NCBI GenBank assembly: GCA_035535015.1
Contig: DATLQU010000004.1
Location: 144,307 to 208,306, forward strand
Length of the DNA stretch: 64,000 nucleotides
Reading direction: 5' to 3'
DNA from: Palsa-661 sp035535015
Lineage (GTDB): Bacteria; Actinomycetota; Acidimicrobiia; Acidimicrobiales; UBA8190
Shown here: one piece after another, positions 8,862 to 17,374 of the stretch
How the letters are laid out: each line of letters opens with the position of its first letter
How positions within the stretch are numbered: position 1 is the stretch's first letter
The notes under the pieces: generated by a model
Databases searched by the model: none
What the model was told of the DNA's origin: nothing
The model's input: only the letters and a program-made list of their open reading frames with translations
Made by a program: the position numbers and the translations under genes

Positions 8862-9656
8862 TCAGGAGTCGTCGAGCAGCAGCCCGTAGTTGGCGCCCCG
8901 CCGCAGGTGGTGCCCGCCGTCGACGGCCAGGCACTCCCCGGTGATCCAGGCCGCCTCGGGACCGGCCAGGAAGCGGACGGCGTCGGCCACCTCCTCGACC
9001 TTTCCGGGGCGGCTGATCGGGGTTTGCGCCATGTAGTCGTCGAGCAGCGGCCCACCGGCAATGATGAATTCCATGAGCTCGTCATCGATGATCCCGGGCT
9101 GGACGGCGTTCACCCGTATTCCCGCCTCCGCCAATTCCTCGGCGGCGGAGCGCACCAGCATCTCGATACCGGCCTTGGCCATGCCGTAGGCCCACAGGTA
9201 GCGGTGGGGGAAATGCCCGGCCCCGGAGGACATGGCCACGATGGCGCCACCGTCGCTCATGAGAGGCACGGCGTGCTTGATGCTCAGGAACGTGCCGATC
9301 AGGTTCAGGTCCACCGTGGCCCGCACGCCGGCGGCGTCGGCCGTGGCGATGGGACCCATATGCATCGCCCCCCCGGCGCAGCAGAAGAGGATGTCGAGCG
9401 CACCGGTCGGTTGGGTCGCCCAGCCCATGGCGGCCGCGATCTGTTCCTCTACGGTCACGTCGGCCACGATGTACTGCACCACCGCCCCAGGGGCGCTCAC
9501 ACCGCCGATCTGCTCACAGGCCCGAGCCAGCTTGTCCTCGGTCCGGCCGCAGATCGTGACGTGAGCCCCGTCGGACGCGAAGCGCATGGCCGTGCCCAGT
9601 CCGATTCCGCTTCCTCCGCCGGTGATGAGCGTGGCCTTGCCTTCGATCCCGTTCAC
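8862..9656 (-). CDS. SDR-family oxidoreductase
   Basis: Classical short-chain dehydrogenase, 264 aa. NAD(P) motif TGGGSGIGLG near the N-terminus, CCAGG in place of NNAG, the catalytic serine in MSSGAG, and YGMAK (Tyr-x3-Lys). C-terminal VDGGHHLRRG closes the fold. A GTG start at 9656 is used because GGGAGGG lies just before it and the longer frame adds only unrelated residues. First gene of a three-gene minus-strand series with the P450 and acyl-CoA dehydrogenase; likely oxidises or reduces an alcohol/ketone in the same pathway. Confidence 0.88.
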   Translation of the reverse strand: MNGIEGKATLITGGGSGIGLGTAMRFASDGAHVTICGRTEDKLARACEQIGGVSAPGAVVQYIVADVTVEEQIAAAMGWATQPTGALDILFCCAGGAMHMGPIATADAAGVRATVDLNLIGTFLSIKHAVPLMSDGGAIVAMSSGAGHFPHRYLWAYGMAKAGIEMLVRSAAEELAEAGIRVNAVQPGIIDDELMEFIIAGGPLLDDYMAQTPISRPGKVEEVADAVRFLAGPEAAWITGECLAVDGGHHLRRGANYGLLLDDS

Positions 9657-9923
9657 GTGCCCTCCCGTTATCGTCGATCCCGCGAACCTCATTGTCCACG
9701 TTCAGCCCACTGACCCCGGACGACCGGTGAGGCACGACAGCTGAGGTTCCTCCACGTTAGGGAGTGCCGCGCAGACGGTGCGACTCCTGTCCCGGGGCCT
9801 CCGGTTTTCCTCGATCCGGTTTCGGTCCACCCACGACGCTCGGGAGCCCCCATCTCGGTAGCATGAGCCCGCCGGCACGGCGGCGCGGCCGTCGGGGGGT
9901 GACCGGACCGGGGACGGAGGGGT

Positions 9924-11813
9924 ATGGGCGGACGTCGGAGCACGCGATTCGCGGCTGTCGTCGTCATGGTCGGGTCCGGACTGATCAGCGTTGGAACCGT
10001 GGCCGGTGGGGCACCGGTGGCCGGCACCTCACCCTCGGCCACCGTACCGATCGCCCGCAGCTTTCTGGGAACGCCGGATGCCGTGGACGCCGGGCCGTAC
10101 TCCAGTTCGCAGATGGGTATCGAGGTCGTGCTCCAGCCGTCGAATCTCATGGTCATGAACCAGCAGCTCTCGGCGCTCTACGACTCGTCGAACCCGGCGT
10201 ACCACCGTTGGCTCTCCCCGGGGACCTTCGTCCGCCGTTTCGCGCCCGGTACGGCGGTGCGCGCCGCGGTCCGCAACTTTCTCCGGCGCAGCGGTCTCGG
10301 CATCGTCGCCGGCTCGTCGCCCTTCCTTGTGCGGGCCGTCGGAACGTCGAAGCAGGTGGCGAGGGCCTTCTCGACCTCGTTCGAGAACTACCGGTCTCCC
10401 GACGGACAGACGTTCTTCTCCGACACGGCACCCGCCCGGCTTCCTGGCGCGTTGGGCTCGTCGGTGGCTGGAGTGATCGGCCTGGCCGATACGGCGCAGG
10501 AGTATCCTCTCGGAATTCCCGCCTCATCGGTGATGTCGTCCGTTGCCCACTACGGAGGTGGTCCTTTCGGAAGTGGGCTCACGCCGTCCCAGCTCGACGG
10601 AATCTACGACGCGGGACCTGCCGTCTCAGCCGGTGCCCGGGGCCAGGGCAAGGGGGTGACGATGGCGGTGTTCGAGCTGTCGGGCTACACCCCGGCTGAC
10701 ATCAGCACCTATGCCCGGAACTTCTTCGGCCGGTCCCACAAGCCCCGGCTGGTCAACGTGGACGTGGACGGAGGGCCACTCACTCCGGACTGCCCGCCAG
10801 GCGATGCCTGTCACCACCGCAACGACTACAGGGGCGACATCGAGGTGGAGGCCGACATCGAGACCGAGATGGCCGTGGCCCCGAGAGCGAAGGCGGTCGT
10901 CGTCTACAACGCACCCAACGACAAGACGGGGCAGACGTCGGTGGATGAATACATGAAGATCGCCGCCGACGACGTGGCCGACTCGGTCAGTACGAGCTGG
11001 GGCCTGTGCGAGCCGGATGCCGGCGCCGCCACGGCCGTGGCCGAGAACGTCGCCTTCACCCAGATGGCCATGCAGGGCCAGAGCATCACGGCCGCCTCCG
11101 GCGACGACGGGGCCTTCGACTGCCTCCAGGACGGGACGTCGAATGCCAAGGCCATCGCCGTGGACGACCCGTCCTCGCAACCGTGGGTGACGGGAGTGGG
11201 CGGGACGTCGTTCGAGGGATTTGATCCCGGCTCGGATCACCACCCCACCTATCCCGTGGGTACGGAGACGGTCTGGAATGAGCTCAACGGCTGCAACGGA
11301 ACCCCGGGGGGCCTCGCCTCGTGTGCCCGCTATGGGGCCGGTGGTGGGGGAGTGAGCGTCTTCTGGCCCCGGCCGGCCTTCCAGAAAGGTCCGGGGGTTG
11401 AACCTCTGCACAACCGGGAGGTTCCCGACGTGTCGGCCGATGCCGACGAGCTCACTCCCTATGCCGAGTTCTGTACCGGGAGCTCCCTCACGAACAGCGA
11501 CTGCGCCAGCTTCGGAGGTGGATGGTTCGGGATCGGGGGGACCAGCCTGTCCTCACCCCTGTGGGCCGCCATTATCGGCGATGCCGTCGGATTCAACGGG
11601 AGTCGGTTCGGCGCGGCCACGATGACGCTCTATCCGCTGTTCCGGTCGGACCCTTCGGCGTATTTCCACGACATCACCGGGGTGGGCCAGACGGAGAACT
11701 CCAACGGCAACTATCCGGTCACCAAGAATTACGACCTGGCCACGGGCATCGGGACCCCGGACATCGGTGCCATCGTCACGGAAACGGGGCCGGCCCAGAA
11801 TGTCGGGTCCTGA
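9924..11813 (+). CDS. Secreted sedolisin (S53) protease, pro-kumamolisin type
   Basis: A 629-aa exported serine-carboxyl peptidase. Residues 1-33 form a signal peptide. A pro-domain (roughly 40-200) contains the Pro-kumamolisin pattern NPAYHRWLSPGTFVRRFAP. The catalytic domain shows all active-site elements: EVEAD near residue 309 (Glu-x3-Asp), the oxyanion aspartate in SGDDGAFDC near 394, and the nucleophile in GGTSLSSPLWA near 541. The C-terminal YDLATGIGTPD segment corresponds to the calcium-site region. Sedolisins are most active at low pH, so an acidic habitat is an inference worth noting. The gene stands alone, with the ECF sigma gene starting 38 bases after it. Confidence 0.95.
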   Translation: MGGRRSTRFAAVVVMVGSGLISVGTVAGGAPVAGTSPSATVPIARSFLGTPDAVDAGPYSSSQMGIEVVLQPSNLMVMNQQLSALYDSSNPAYHRWLSPGTFVRRFAPGTAVRAAVRNFLRRSGLGIVAGSSPFLVRAVGTSKQVARAFSTSFENYRSPDGQTFFSDTAPARLPGALGSSVAGVIGLADTAQEYPLGIPASSVMSSVAHYGGGPFGSGLTPSQLDGIYDAGPAVSAGARGQGKGVTMAVFELSGYTPADISTYARNFFGRSHKPRLVNVDVDGGPLTPDCPPGDACHHRNDYRGDIEVEADIETEMAVAPRAKAVVVYNAPNDKTGQTSVDEYMKIAADDVADSVSTSWGLCEPDAGAATAVAENVAFTQMAMQGQSITAASGDDGAFDCLQDGTSNAKAIAVDDPSSQPWVTGVGGTSFEGFDPGSDHHPTYPVGTETVWNELNGCNGTPGGLASCARYGAGGGGVSVFWPRPAFQKGPGVEPLHNREVPDVSADADELTPYAEFCTGSSLTNSDCASFGGGWFGIGGTSLSSPLWAAIIGDAVGFNGSRFGAATMTLYPLFRSDPSAYFHDITGVGQTENSNGNYPVTKNYDLATGIGTPDIGAIVTETGPAQNVGS

Positions 11814-11851
11814 CCCGTCGGAGAGAAGCCTCGCTCGACGATACTAGGGGT

Positions 11852-12379
11852 GTGAACGAAGAGCGACTGGCGGCCGACGATCCCCGGGCGGCCCTGCTCG
11901 ACATCTTCGACACCGCTCTGCCCAGGGTCTACGGCTACCTGCTCAGCCGGTGCGGCCAGCGCTCTCTGGCCGAGGACCTCACCTCCGAGACCTTTCTGGC
12001 CGCAGTCGATGCCGTCCGTCGCCAGGACCCGCCGCCGGTCTCCACGGCCTGGCTCGTCGGAGTGGCCCGGCACAAGTTGGTCGACCATTGGAGGCGCCAG
12101 GCTCGCGAAGAACGCGGTCTGAGCGCCCTCGGTCCTCCCGTCACCGAGGGAGAGGACTCCTGGGACGCCCAGGTCGACGCCCTGCGGGCCCGGTCCGTTC
12201 TGGCCGCCCTGGCTCCTCACCACCGCGCCGTCCTCACGCTCCGCTACGTCGATGATCTGCCCGTGCCCGATGTCGCCGTGGTCCTGCAACGGACCGTGCA
12301 CGCCACCGAAGCCCTGTTGGTCCGCGCCCGTACCGCCTTCCGACGCTCCTACGCGGGGGAGGAGGACCACGATGCCTGA
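11852..12379 (+). CDS. ECF-type RNA polymerase sigma factor
   Basis: Extracytoplasmic-function sigma factor, 175 aa. Region 2 is visible as VYGYLLSRCGQRSLAEDLTSETFLAA followed by WLVGVARHKLVDHWRRQ, and region 4 as LAALAPHHRAVLTLRYVDDLPVPDVAVVLQRTVHATEALLVRARTAFRR (written here in family order, key residues L-R-Y-V-D and the recognition helix). GTG start chosen at the beginning of the homologous region. Its last eight bases overlap the start of the next gene, an unusual partner carrying three VOC domains instead of a classical anti-sigma factor. Such ECF-VOC pairs occur in actinobacteria; the role of the partner in control is not established here. Confidence 0.88.
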   Translation: MNEERLAADDPRAALLDIFDTALPRVYGYLLSRCGQRSLAEDLTSETFLAAVDAVRRQDPPPVSTAWLVGVARHKLVDHWRRQAREERGLSALGPPVTEGEDSWDAQVDALRARSVLAALAPHHRAVLTLRYVDDLPVPDVAVVLQRTVHATEALLVRARTAFRRSYAGEEDHDA

Positions 12380-13715
12380 TCCCTTCGAGGCACTCCGAGT
12401 GCCCGACGCCGACGCCGACCCGGATCCCGAATTCGCCGGCCGACTGCGTGGGCGGTTGGAACGGGCCCTGTCCCTACCCGAAGGAGTCACCGTGTCGAAT
12501 CTCACCTTCGAGCCTGCGCCTCTTCACGGCCACTCCGGGGAACCCCCCCGAGGGGAGCCTGTACCGGCAGCGCCACCGGCGGTGGTGCCCTACCTGATCG
12601 TGGACGGCGCCCGCCGCGCCCTCGACTGGTATGTCTCAGCCCTCGGTGCGAATCGGCGCGGCGAATCGATAGTCATGCCCGACGGCAGGATCGGCCACGC
12701 CGAGCTCGAGTTGAGGGGATCGGTTCTGTACCTGGCCGACGAGTCGGCCGAGAGCCACGTGGCAGCACCACCCCGGGGAGCCGGAGCCACGGTGAGCTTC
12801 ACCTTCGAGGTCCCCGACGTCGACGGCGCCGTGAACCGAGCCCTGTCGGCCGGGGCGGACCTCGAACGGCCCCTGGCCGACAACTCCTACGGTCGCAACG
12901 CCGTCATCCGCGATCCGTTCGGCCATCGGTGGATCATCTCGTCGCTCAGCGCCCAGGGAGATGCGGTCTTGGCGGATCCCCCCCAGGTCGCATCGGTGGG
13001 GAGGGCCCCCGCCATCCGTCAGGGGGATATCGGCTACGTCTCGTTGTGGGTGCCCGACGCCGATCGGGCGGCGACCTTCTTCGCCAAGGTCCTCGGCTGG
13101 TCCTACGAAGCGGAGGTGGCCGGGCACAGCCGACACGTGGCCGACCGCCCGCTCCATCACGGCGTGGACGGCGGACACGACCGCAGCAGCCTCTTGCTCT
13201 GTTTCGTCGTCGACGATGTCGTCGACGCCGTCGCCCGGGTCCGGGCCGCCGGTGGCCGAGCCGACGAACCGACGCTCGAGCCGTGGGGTCGTTCCGCCAT
13301 GTCCACCGATATCGAAGGGACACCGTTTTCTCTGTACGAGCCGCCGTCAGGCACCCGTGGCCCGCGACCGGCGGTCAACGGAACCCACCATGGTGACGTC
13401 TCGTACATCACCATGGAGGTCATGGACTCGGCCGCTGTCCGCGCTTTCTACGGTGCAGTACTCGGCTGGCGTTTTCTCCCCGGTCGTGTCGATGACGGCT
13501 GGGTACCCGACGACGTCGTCCCGATGACGGGCCTGCACGGAGGGCATCCGGTGACCACGGTTCTCCCCATGTACCGGGTGGACGACATCTACGCCGCCGC
13601 CGCCCGCGTCCGGGCCGCCGGGGGCACTGCCTCGGAGCCCGAGCGCCAGCCCTACGGTCTGTCGGCCGAATGCACCGACGATCAGGGGACACGCTTCTCC
13701 CTCGGCCAACTCTGA
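12372..13715 (+). CDS. Triple-VOC (glyoxalase-fold) protein paired with the ECF sigma
   Basis: A 447-aa protein starting at an ATG that overlaps the sigma-factor stop. Residues 1-45 (MPDPFEALRVPDADADPDPE...) are a short charged lead typical of proteins encoded behind this ECF type, ending at ERALSLPEG. Three VOC modules follow: the first (about 75-190) is PhnB-like (VPYLIVDGARRALDWYV), the second (about 220-330) begins GDIGYVSLWVPDADRAATFF, the third (about 340-447) begins GDVSYITMEVMDSAAVRAFYGA. VOC domains bind metals and small molecules and include resistance proteins and dioxygenases. Enzymatic or sensing activity cannot be assigned. Tight overlap implies translational coupling with the sigma factor. 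Confidence 0.8.
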   Translation: MPDPFEALRVPDADADPDPEFAGRLRGRLERALSLPEGVTVSNLTFEPAPLHGHSGEPPRGEPVPAAPPAVVPYLIVDGARRALDWYVSALGANRRGESIVMPDGRIGHAELELRGSVLYLADESAESHVAAPPRGAGATVSFTFEVPDVDGAVNRALSAGADLERPLADNSYGRNAVIRDPFGHRWIISSLSAQGDAVLADPPQVASVGRAPAIRQGDIGYVSLWVPDADRAATFFAKVLGWSYEAEVAGHSRHVADRPLHHGVDGGHDRSSLLLCFVVDDVVDAVARVRAAGGRADEPTLEPWGRSAMSTDIEGTPFSLYEPPSGTRGPRPAVNGTHHGDVSYITMEVMDSAAVRAFYGAVLGWRFLPGRVDDGWVPDDVVPMTGLHGGHPVTTVLPMYRVDDIYAAAARVRAAGGTASEPERQPYGLSAECTDDQGTRFSLGQL

Positions 13716-13770
13716 TTCCCGTAGTGGCCGGGCCCGCCGGCGGAGCTGTCGGCCCACTACGTTGCACGCT

Positions 13771-14976
13771 ATGAGTGCCGACACCACCAAACCCGAGACG
13801 GTCACGTTCCCCGAAGATTTCCTGTGGGGGACGGCCACGGCCGCCCATCAGATCGAAGGCGGCAATGTCAACAACGACTGGTGGCAGTGGGAGCACACGC
13901 CGGGGTCGGGCTGTGCCGATTCGAGTGGGGACGCCTGCGACTCGTTCTCCCGCTGGTCCGAAGATGTCGATCTGGTGGCGGGCCTCGGCCTCGGTGCTTA
14001 CCGCTTCTCCCTCGAGTGGAGCCGCATCGAGCCGGCCGAAGGCGAGTTCTCAGCGGCCGCCCTCGACCACTACCGCAGGATCTGCGCTCGTTGCCACGAG
14101 CGGGGACTGAGTCCCGTTGTCACCTTCCACCACTTCACGACGCCCCTGTGGCTGACCGGCCGTGGCGGCTGGGAGGCCCCCGACGCGCCGGACCGGTTCG
14201 CCCGCTTCGTGACCCGGGCCACGGCCCAACTGGGCGACCTGATCGGTTGGGCATGCACCATCAACGAGCCCAACGTGATCGGGGTCATGGGTTACACGAT
14301 GGGGGAATTCCCTCCCGGGGTGAAAGACGACTTCGGTCGCCATCTGGCCGTGAACGACACCATGGTCCGGGCCCACCGGTTGGCGGTCGACGCGCTGCGC
14401 TCGGGTCCGGGTCGGTTCCCGGTGGGTCTCACCCTGTCGATGGCCGAGTTGAAGGCGGAGGAGGGTGGTGAGGCGGTTCGCGACGTGGCCGAAGATGTTC
14501 TGGAGAACACCTTCCTGCGCGGCACCGAAGGTGACGACTTCGTGGGGGTCCAGTGTTACACCCGGATGCATTTCGACGCTCAGGGCCAGGCCCCCGACGA
14601 TCCGGGTGTCACCCAGACGCAGATGGGTTACGAGAACTGGCCGCAGGTCGTCGAGTACACGGTCCGCCGCACCGCTGACTTCACCGGACTGCCCGTCGTG
14701 GTCACGGAGAACGGGATCGGCACCGACGACGACGCCGAGAGGATCCTCTATGTCTCTGAGGCTCTGCGCGGCGTCCGTCGCTGTCTCGACGACGGCATCG
14801 ACGTCCGTGGCTACTTCGTCTGGAGTCTGCTCGACAATTTCGAGTGGGCCCTCGGCTACGGGCCCAAGTTCGGCCTGGTCGCCGTGGACCGCACCACCTT
14901 CGAACGTCGCCCAAAGCCCAGCGCCATCTGGTTCGGCGAGGTGGCCAAGGCCAACGCCCTCGTACCGCCCGCTTGA
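13771..14976 (+). CDS. GH1 beta-glucosidase
   Basis: Glycoside hydrolase family 1 enzyme, 401 aa, somewhat shorter than the usual 440-470. Motifs: FLWGTATAAHQIEGG at the N-terminus, the acid/base glutamate in CTINEPNVIG near residue 167, and the nucleophile glutamate in VVVTENGIGTDDD near 313; the C-terminal SLLDNFEWALGYGPKFGL motif is intact. Cleaves beta-linked glucose or galactose from oligosaccharides or glycosides in the cytoplasm (no signal peptide). ATG at 13771 preferred over the in-frame TTG at 13762. A hairpin overlaps the stop codon. Confidence 0.93.
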   Translation: MSADTTKPETVTFPEDFLWGTATAAHQIEGGNVNNDWWQWEHTPGSGCADSSGDACDSFSRWSEDVDLVAGLGLGAYRFSLEWSRIEPAEGEFSAAALDHYRRICARCHERGLSPVVTFHHFTTPLWLTGRGGWEAPDAPDRFARFVTRATAQLGDLIGWACTINEPNVIGVMGYTMGEFPPGVKDDFGRHLAVNDTMVRAHRLAVDALRSGPGRFPVGLTLSMAELKAEEGGEAVRDVAEDVLENTFLRGTEGDDFVGVQCYTRMHFDAQGQAPDDPGVTQTQMGYENWPQVVEYTVRRTADFTGLPVVVTENGIGTDDDAERILYVSEALRGVRRCLDDGIDVRGYFVWSLLDNFEWALGYGPKFGLVAVDRTTFERRPKPSAIWFGEVAKANALVPPA

Positions 14977-14994
14977 CCGGCCCGGCCAAGCGGG
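14968..14994 (+). terminator. Hairpin at the end of the GH1 gene
   Basis: CCCGCTTGACC and GGCCAAGCGGG pair around a GGCC-C loop with one mismatch; the stop codon lies in the left arm. There is no T-tract, so intrinsic termination is uncertain. The right arm is repeated once more at 14994-15010 (GGCCAAGCGGGCC twice), giving alternative pairings. Confidence 0.35.
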
Positions 14995-15326
14995 CCGGCC
15001 AAGCGGGCCGCATCGGTAGGACGTGTGCCCGCAGGTCGGCGGTGGCCACGGCGAGATGACGTCCACCCTCGGTCCCGACGGCGCCGGCCTCATCTTTGGT
15101 GCCGCATCAGTGCCAGCCGGACGACCCTGCGGTCGGGCACCAGTTGAGCCGGGTCGTCAAGGCCGAAGCGGCGGAACCGGGTCCAGAGGCCCAGGTAAGA
15201 AGGATGGGGCGCCTGCGCCTTGATCCCGACCAAGTGCGTGATCGCCCTCTCGACCGTCAGGTCTGCCCGTTCCGGCAGCAGCCGCCGGGCCAGGAAGGCC
15301 CGATTCAGTTGCCGGCATGAGATCAA
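14995..15326 (-). pseudogene. Relic of a winged-helix DNA-binding (HTH_42/AlkZ-like) protein
   Basis: The frame from 15326 to 15090 reads LNRAFLARRLLPERADL, VERAITHLVGIKAQAPHPSY and LGLWTRFRRFGLDDPAQL, then DRRVVRLALMRH before a stop: exactly the N-terminal 75 residues of the HTH_42 family, whose full length is about 350-400 aa. Past the stop, a different frame continues GGRHLAVATADLRAHVLPMRP, matching the next family segment (usually GTIHLVTADD...LRP), so at least one frameshift has occurred. The rest of the gene is missing; the relic ends against the convergent GH1 gene. Intact members excise interstrand crosslinks or bind DNA; nothing functional should remain here. Confidence 0.6.
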
Positions 15327-15364
15327 TGGGCAGATATCGGCACCGACATCCGGGCCGGTCGTCC

Positions 15365-15922
15365 TTAACGGTGGCCCACCTGACGGCGGGCCAGCAGCTT
15401 GGTCTCGGCCACGCTGATCTTCTTGTTCCCGACTGGCCCCGAAAGCTGGACCGATGCCAGAACGGCCCCGTCGCGCCAGAAGATCACGTACGAATTCGCG
15501 GTCTTGGATTTCGACCGAGCCAGGAAGGCAGAATCACCGATGCCGCTGACGCTCGAGGCGCCGAACTTCGTCACCTTTTTGGACACCTCGGCGAACACCG
15601 ATTGGGCCTTGGCCGAACTGCCACAGGTGGCGGATTCGGAGAACACTTGGGGATAGATCGTCTTGCCTGTCAAGACCGGGCTCGGGGACCGCCCCTGCAA
15701 AGTGAAGACGGCGTAGTGTCCGACGCAACCCGGGTACGTCTGGTTGAACACCTTGGCCAGGTTTTGCGCCGCATCCGAGTTGTTCTGTTTCAGGCCGAGC
15801 GATGCCGGTAGATCGGCGTTGCTGAGCACAGCGGAGACCGGACTACTCGACCCGCACCCCGACCAGAGGGCGGCGCCGACCATCAGCGGGGCGACCAGGT
15901 GCCGACCACGGGTGGGCCTCAA
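15365..15922 (-). CDS. Putative secreted lipoprotein, function unknown
   Basis: A 185-aa protein with an N-terminal export signal: basic MRPTRGRH, hydrophobic LVAPLMVGAALW and then SGCGSSS. The cysteine would be lipidated although the lipobox (W-S-G-C) is weak at position -3. The mature part has cysteines in YPGCVGHYAVF and SATCGSS that could form a disulphide, and a two-strand pattern ending VILASVQLSGPV-like, similar to small actinobacterial sensor-type lipoproteins of unknown role. A TTG start at 15922 overlapping the stop of the upstream hydrolase (TTGA) is proposed because the signal peptide then begins correctly. Co-transcription with the hydrolase is likely. Confidence 0.6.
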   Translation of the reverse strand: MRPTRGRHLVAPLMVGAALWSGCGSSSPVSAVLSNADLPASLGLKQNNSDAAQNLAKVFNQTYPGCVGHYAVFTLQGRSPSPVLTGKTIYPQVFSESATCGSSAKAQSVFAEVSKKVTKFGASSVSGIGDSAFLARSKSKTANSYVIFWRDGAVLASVQLSGPVGNKKISVAETKLLARRQVGHR

Positions 15923-16662
15923 CTGACCGACGCCCAGAAATTGGTGAGAACGCCCGCCGCACCTTCCGGATCCTGCAGCATCCACCAGTGCCCGATTCCG
16001 GGAAGCTCGTGCAACTCGGCACCGGTCCGTTCCGCCGATGACCGGGCACCGTCGGACGAGAGGAACGGGTCCTCGGATGGGAGCAGGATCAAACCCGGTG
16101 CGGGGATCTTCTGGAAATCCGGACCCCACTCCCGGCCCACGTCGACGGCGGAGCGGTAGAGGGCCAGGATGCACCGGGCCATCTCCTCGTCGACCCACCC
16201 CGCCAGTGCCCGGGCCCGGTCGACGGGCACTCCATAGGCCTCGAAGATCGTGGCGCTCTCCTCGACCGGCGTGGCCAGCTGCTGGGCGAAGAACTCCTCG
16301 CCCTCGCCCGGTGTCTGCCAGATCTTGGCGAAGTCGTGCCATTCGAATCCCGGGTCACCGATGGCCCCGGCGTCGGTCACCCACGATCGAACGAGCTCCG
16401 GCCGGGTGCTCACGAGACGCACCACGAGGCCCCCGCCCCAGTCGTGGCCCACCACGTCGATCGGGCCGGCAGACCCGATCCGCTCCAGCTCGGTGACCAA
16501 CCAACTCACGTACTGTTCCTTGCTGGCCCCGAAACCCTCAGGAGCGGCCCCCCCGAATCCCGGTAGCCGGACCGCTTCCACATCGGAGCGGCCCAGAACG
16601 CCGAGCAGCGGATCCCACACGGCGGCGGTCTCGGGGACGCCATGGACGAAGACGATGGTCAT
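15919..16662 (-). CDS. Alpha/beta hydrolase, epoxide hydrolase/haloalkane dehalogenase type
   Basis: A 247-aa alpha/beta-hydrolase. The oxyanion motif HGVPET is at residues 7-12, the nucleophile elbow is GHDWGGG with an aspartate (not serine) as nucleophile at about residue 75, and the catalytic histidine is in GIGHWWMLQ near 225. An Asp nucleophile and the FVHGVPE lead are features of soluble epoxide hydrolases and haloalkane dehalogenases, which act through an ester intermediate. The exact substrate is unknown. The lipoprotein gene overlaps its 3' end. Confidence 0.85.
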   Translation of the reverse strand: MTIVFVHGVPETAAVWDPLLGVLGRSDVEAVRLPGFGGAAPEGFGASKEQYVSWLVTELERIGSAGPIDVVGHDWGGGLVVRLVSTRPELVRSWVTDAGAIGDPGFEWHDFAKIWQTPGEGEEFFAQQLATPVEESATIFEAYGVPVDRARALAGWVDEEMARCILALYRSAVDVGREWGPDFQKIPAPGLILLPSEDPFLSSDGARSSAERTGAELHELPGIGHWWMLQDPEGAAGVLTNFWASVS

Positions 16663-16695
16663 CGCTGAAGCTTCTCACTCCCCGATCGACGACGG

Positions 16696-17374
16696 GTGAC
16701 AAGATCGGTGGCCGTGGCCGGCCCCGACGACGACTCGAAGCGATCGATCTTCCGGACCATGGTCTTCATCGCCGCCTGCGATGACGCCCTCCGGGCTGCC
16801 ATCAGCGCCACTTTCGCCGCCGCCCTCGGACCGGACGACTGCCTGGTCACCACCTGACGACCTGGTCACCACCTGACGACCTGGTCACCACCTATCGGGG
16901 CCTGCACGATCACATCGCCAAGGGGTGCCCTGCGCCCGCTTCTGGCCGAGATGCTCGGCCGCGCCGCCGGCACAGGAAAGGGCAAGGGCGGCCCGATGCA
17001 CGTGGTCTGGCCCGACACCGGGCTCATGCTCACAACCGGTGTGGTGGGTTCTGGTCTTCCCATCGCCCCCGGTCTGTCCTGGGCCGGCCAGTGCCAGGGC
17101 GATCGGCGGGCTGACCCCGTGCCCCGTGCTCCTGCGCCTGCCCAAGATCGGGATGGAAATGACCGAAGCCGTCCTGGCCCGCAGGCTGGCCGACGAGGGT
17201 GCCGCCGTCCGCAAGGGCCAACCCCTCTACGAGATGGAGACCGACAAGGTCACCACCGAGATCGAGTCACCCGGCTCCGGTCGCCTGCGCCGGATAGCCG
17301 AGGAGGGGGTCACCTACGCGGTGGGCGACCCCGTGGCCGAGCTCGTGGACGAGACCGGGCCGGGGTTGCTCTAG
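16696..17374 (+). pseudogene. Relic of a 2-oxoacid/acetoin dehydrogenase E1-alpha joined to an E2 lipoyl domain
   Basis: Frame 1 (GTG 16696) reads SKRSIFRTMVFIAACDDALRAAIS then jumps to AALGPDDCLVTT and a stop, with about 20-25 family residues (the RGQEA region) missing between. After a tandem 19-bp repeat, another frame resumes YRGLHDHIAKG, RPLLAEMLGRAAGTGKGKGG and PMHVVWPDTGLMLTTGVVGSG, which is E1-alpha sequence up to the strand before the ThDP-binding GDG motif. It stops there. A third frame then gives LPKIGMEMTEAVLARRLADE and the lipoylation-site hairpin YEMETDKVTTEIES, ending in a stop at 17374: a complete lipoyl domain. So the rest of E1-alpha, all of E1-beta and the E2 catalytic core are gone. 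Not expressed as one protein. Confidence 0.75.
16842..16898. repeat. 19-bp tandem repeat, about 2.8 copies, inside the E1-alpha relic
   Basis: CCTGGTCACCACCTGACGA occurs at 16842 and 16861 and a third copy diverges in its last four bases (16880-16898). The original coding sequence was evidently a single GAYCTGGTCACCACCTA (D-L-V-T-T-Y), so two extra 19-bp units shift the frame by 38 bases and add TGA stops. Typical product of replication slippage. Confidence 0.9.

Noticed and set aside
7567..9656. A secondary-metabolite biosynthetic cluster around the P450
   Set aside because: No PKS, NRPS or terpene synthase is present; the genes look catabolic.
9657..9923. KstR-type sterol regulator site between the SDR and sedolisin genes
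   Set aside because: Looked for the AAC...GTT palindrome and found no adequate match.
16842..16898. CRISPR array
   Set aside because: Repeats are adjacent with no spacers; these are slippage repeats. The other tandem repeats in the window also lack spacers.
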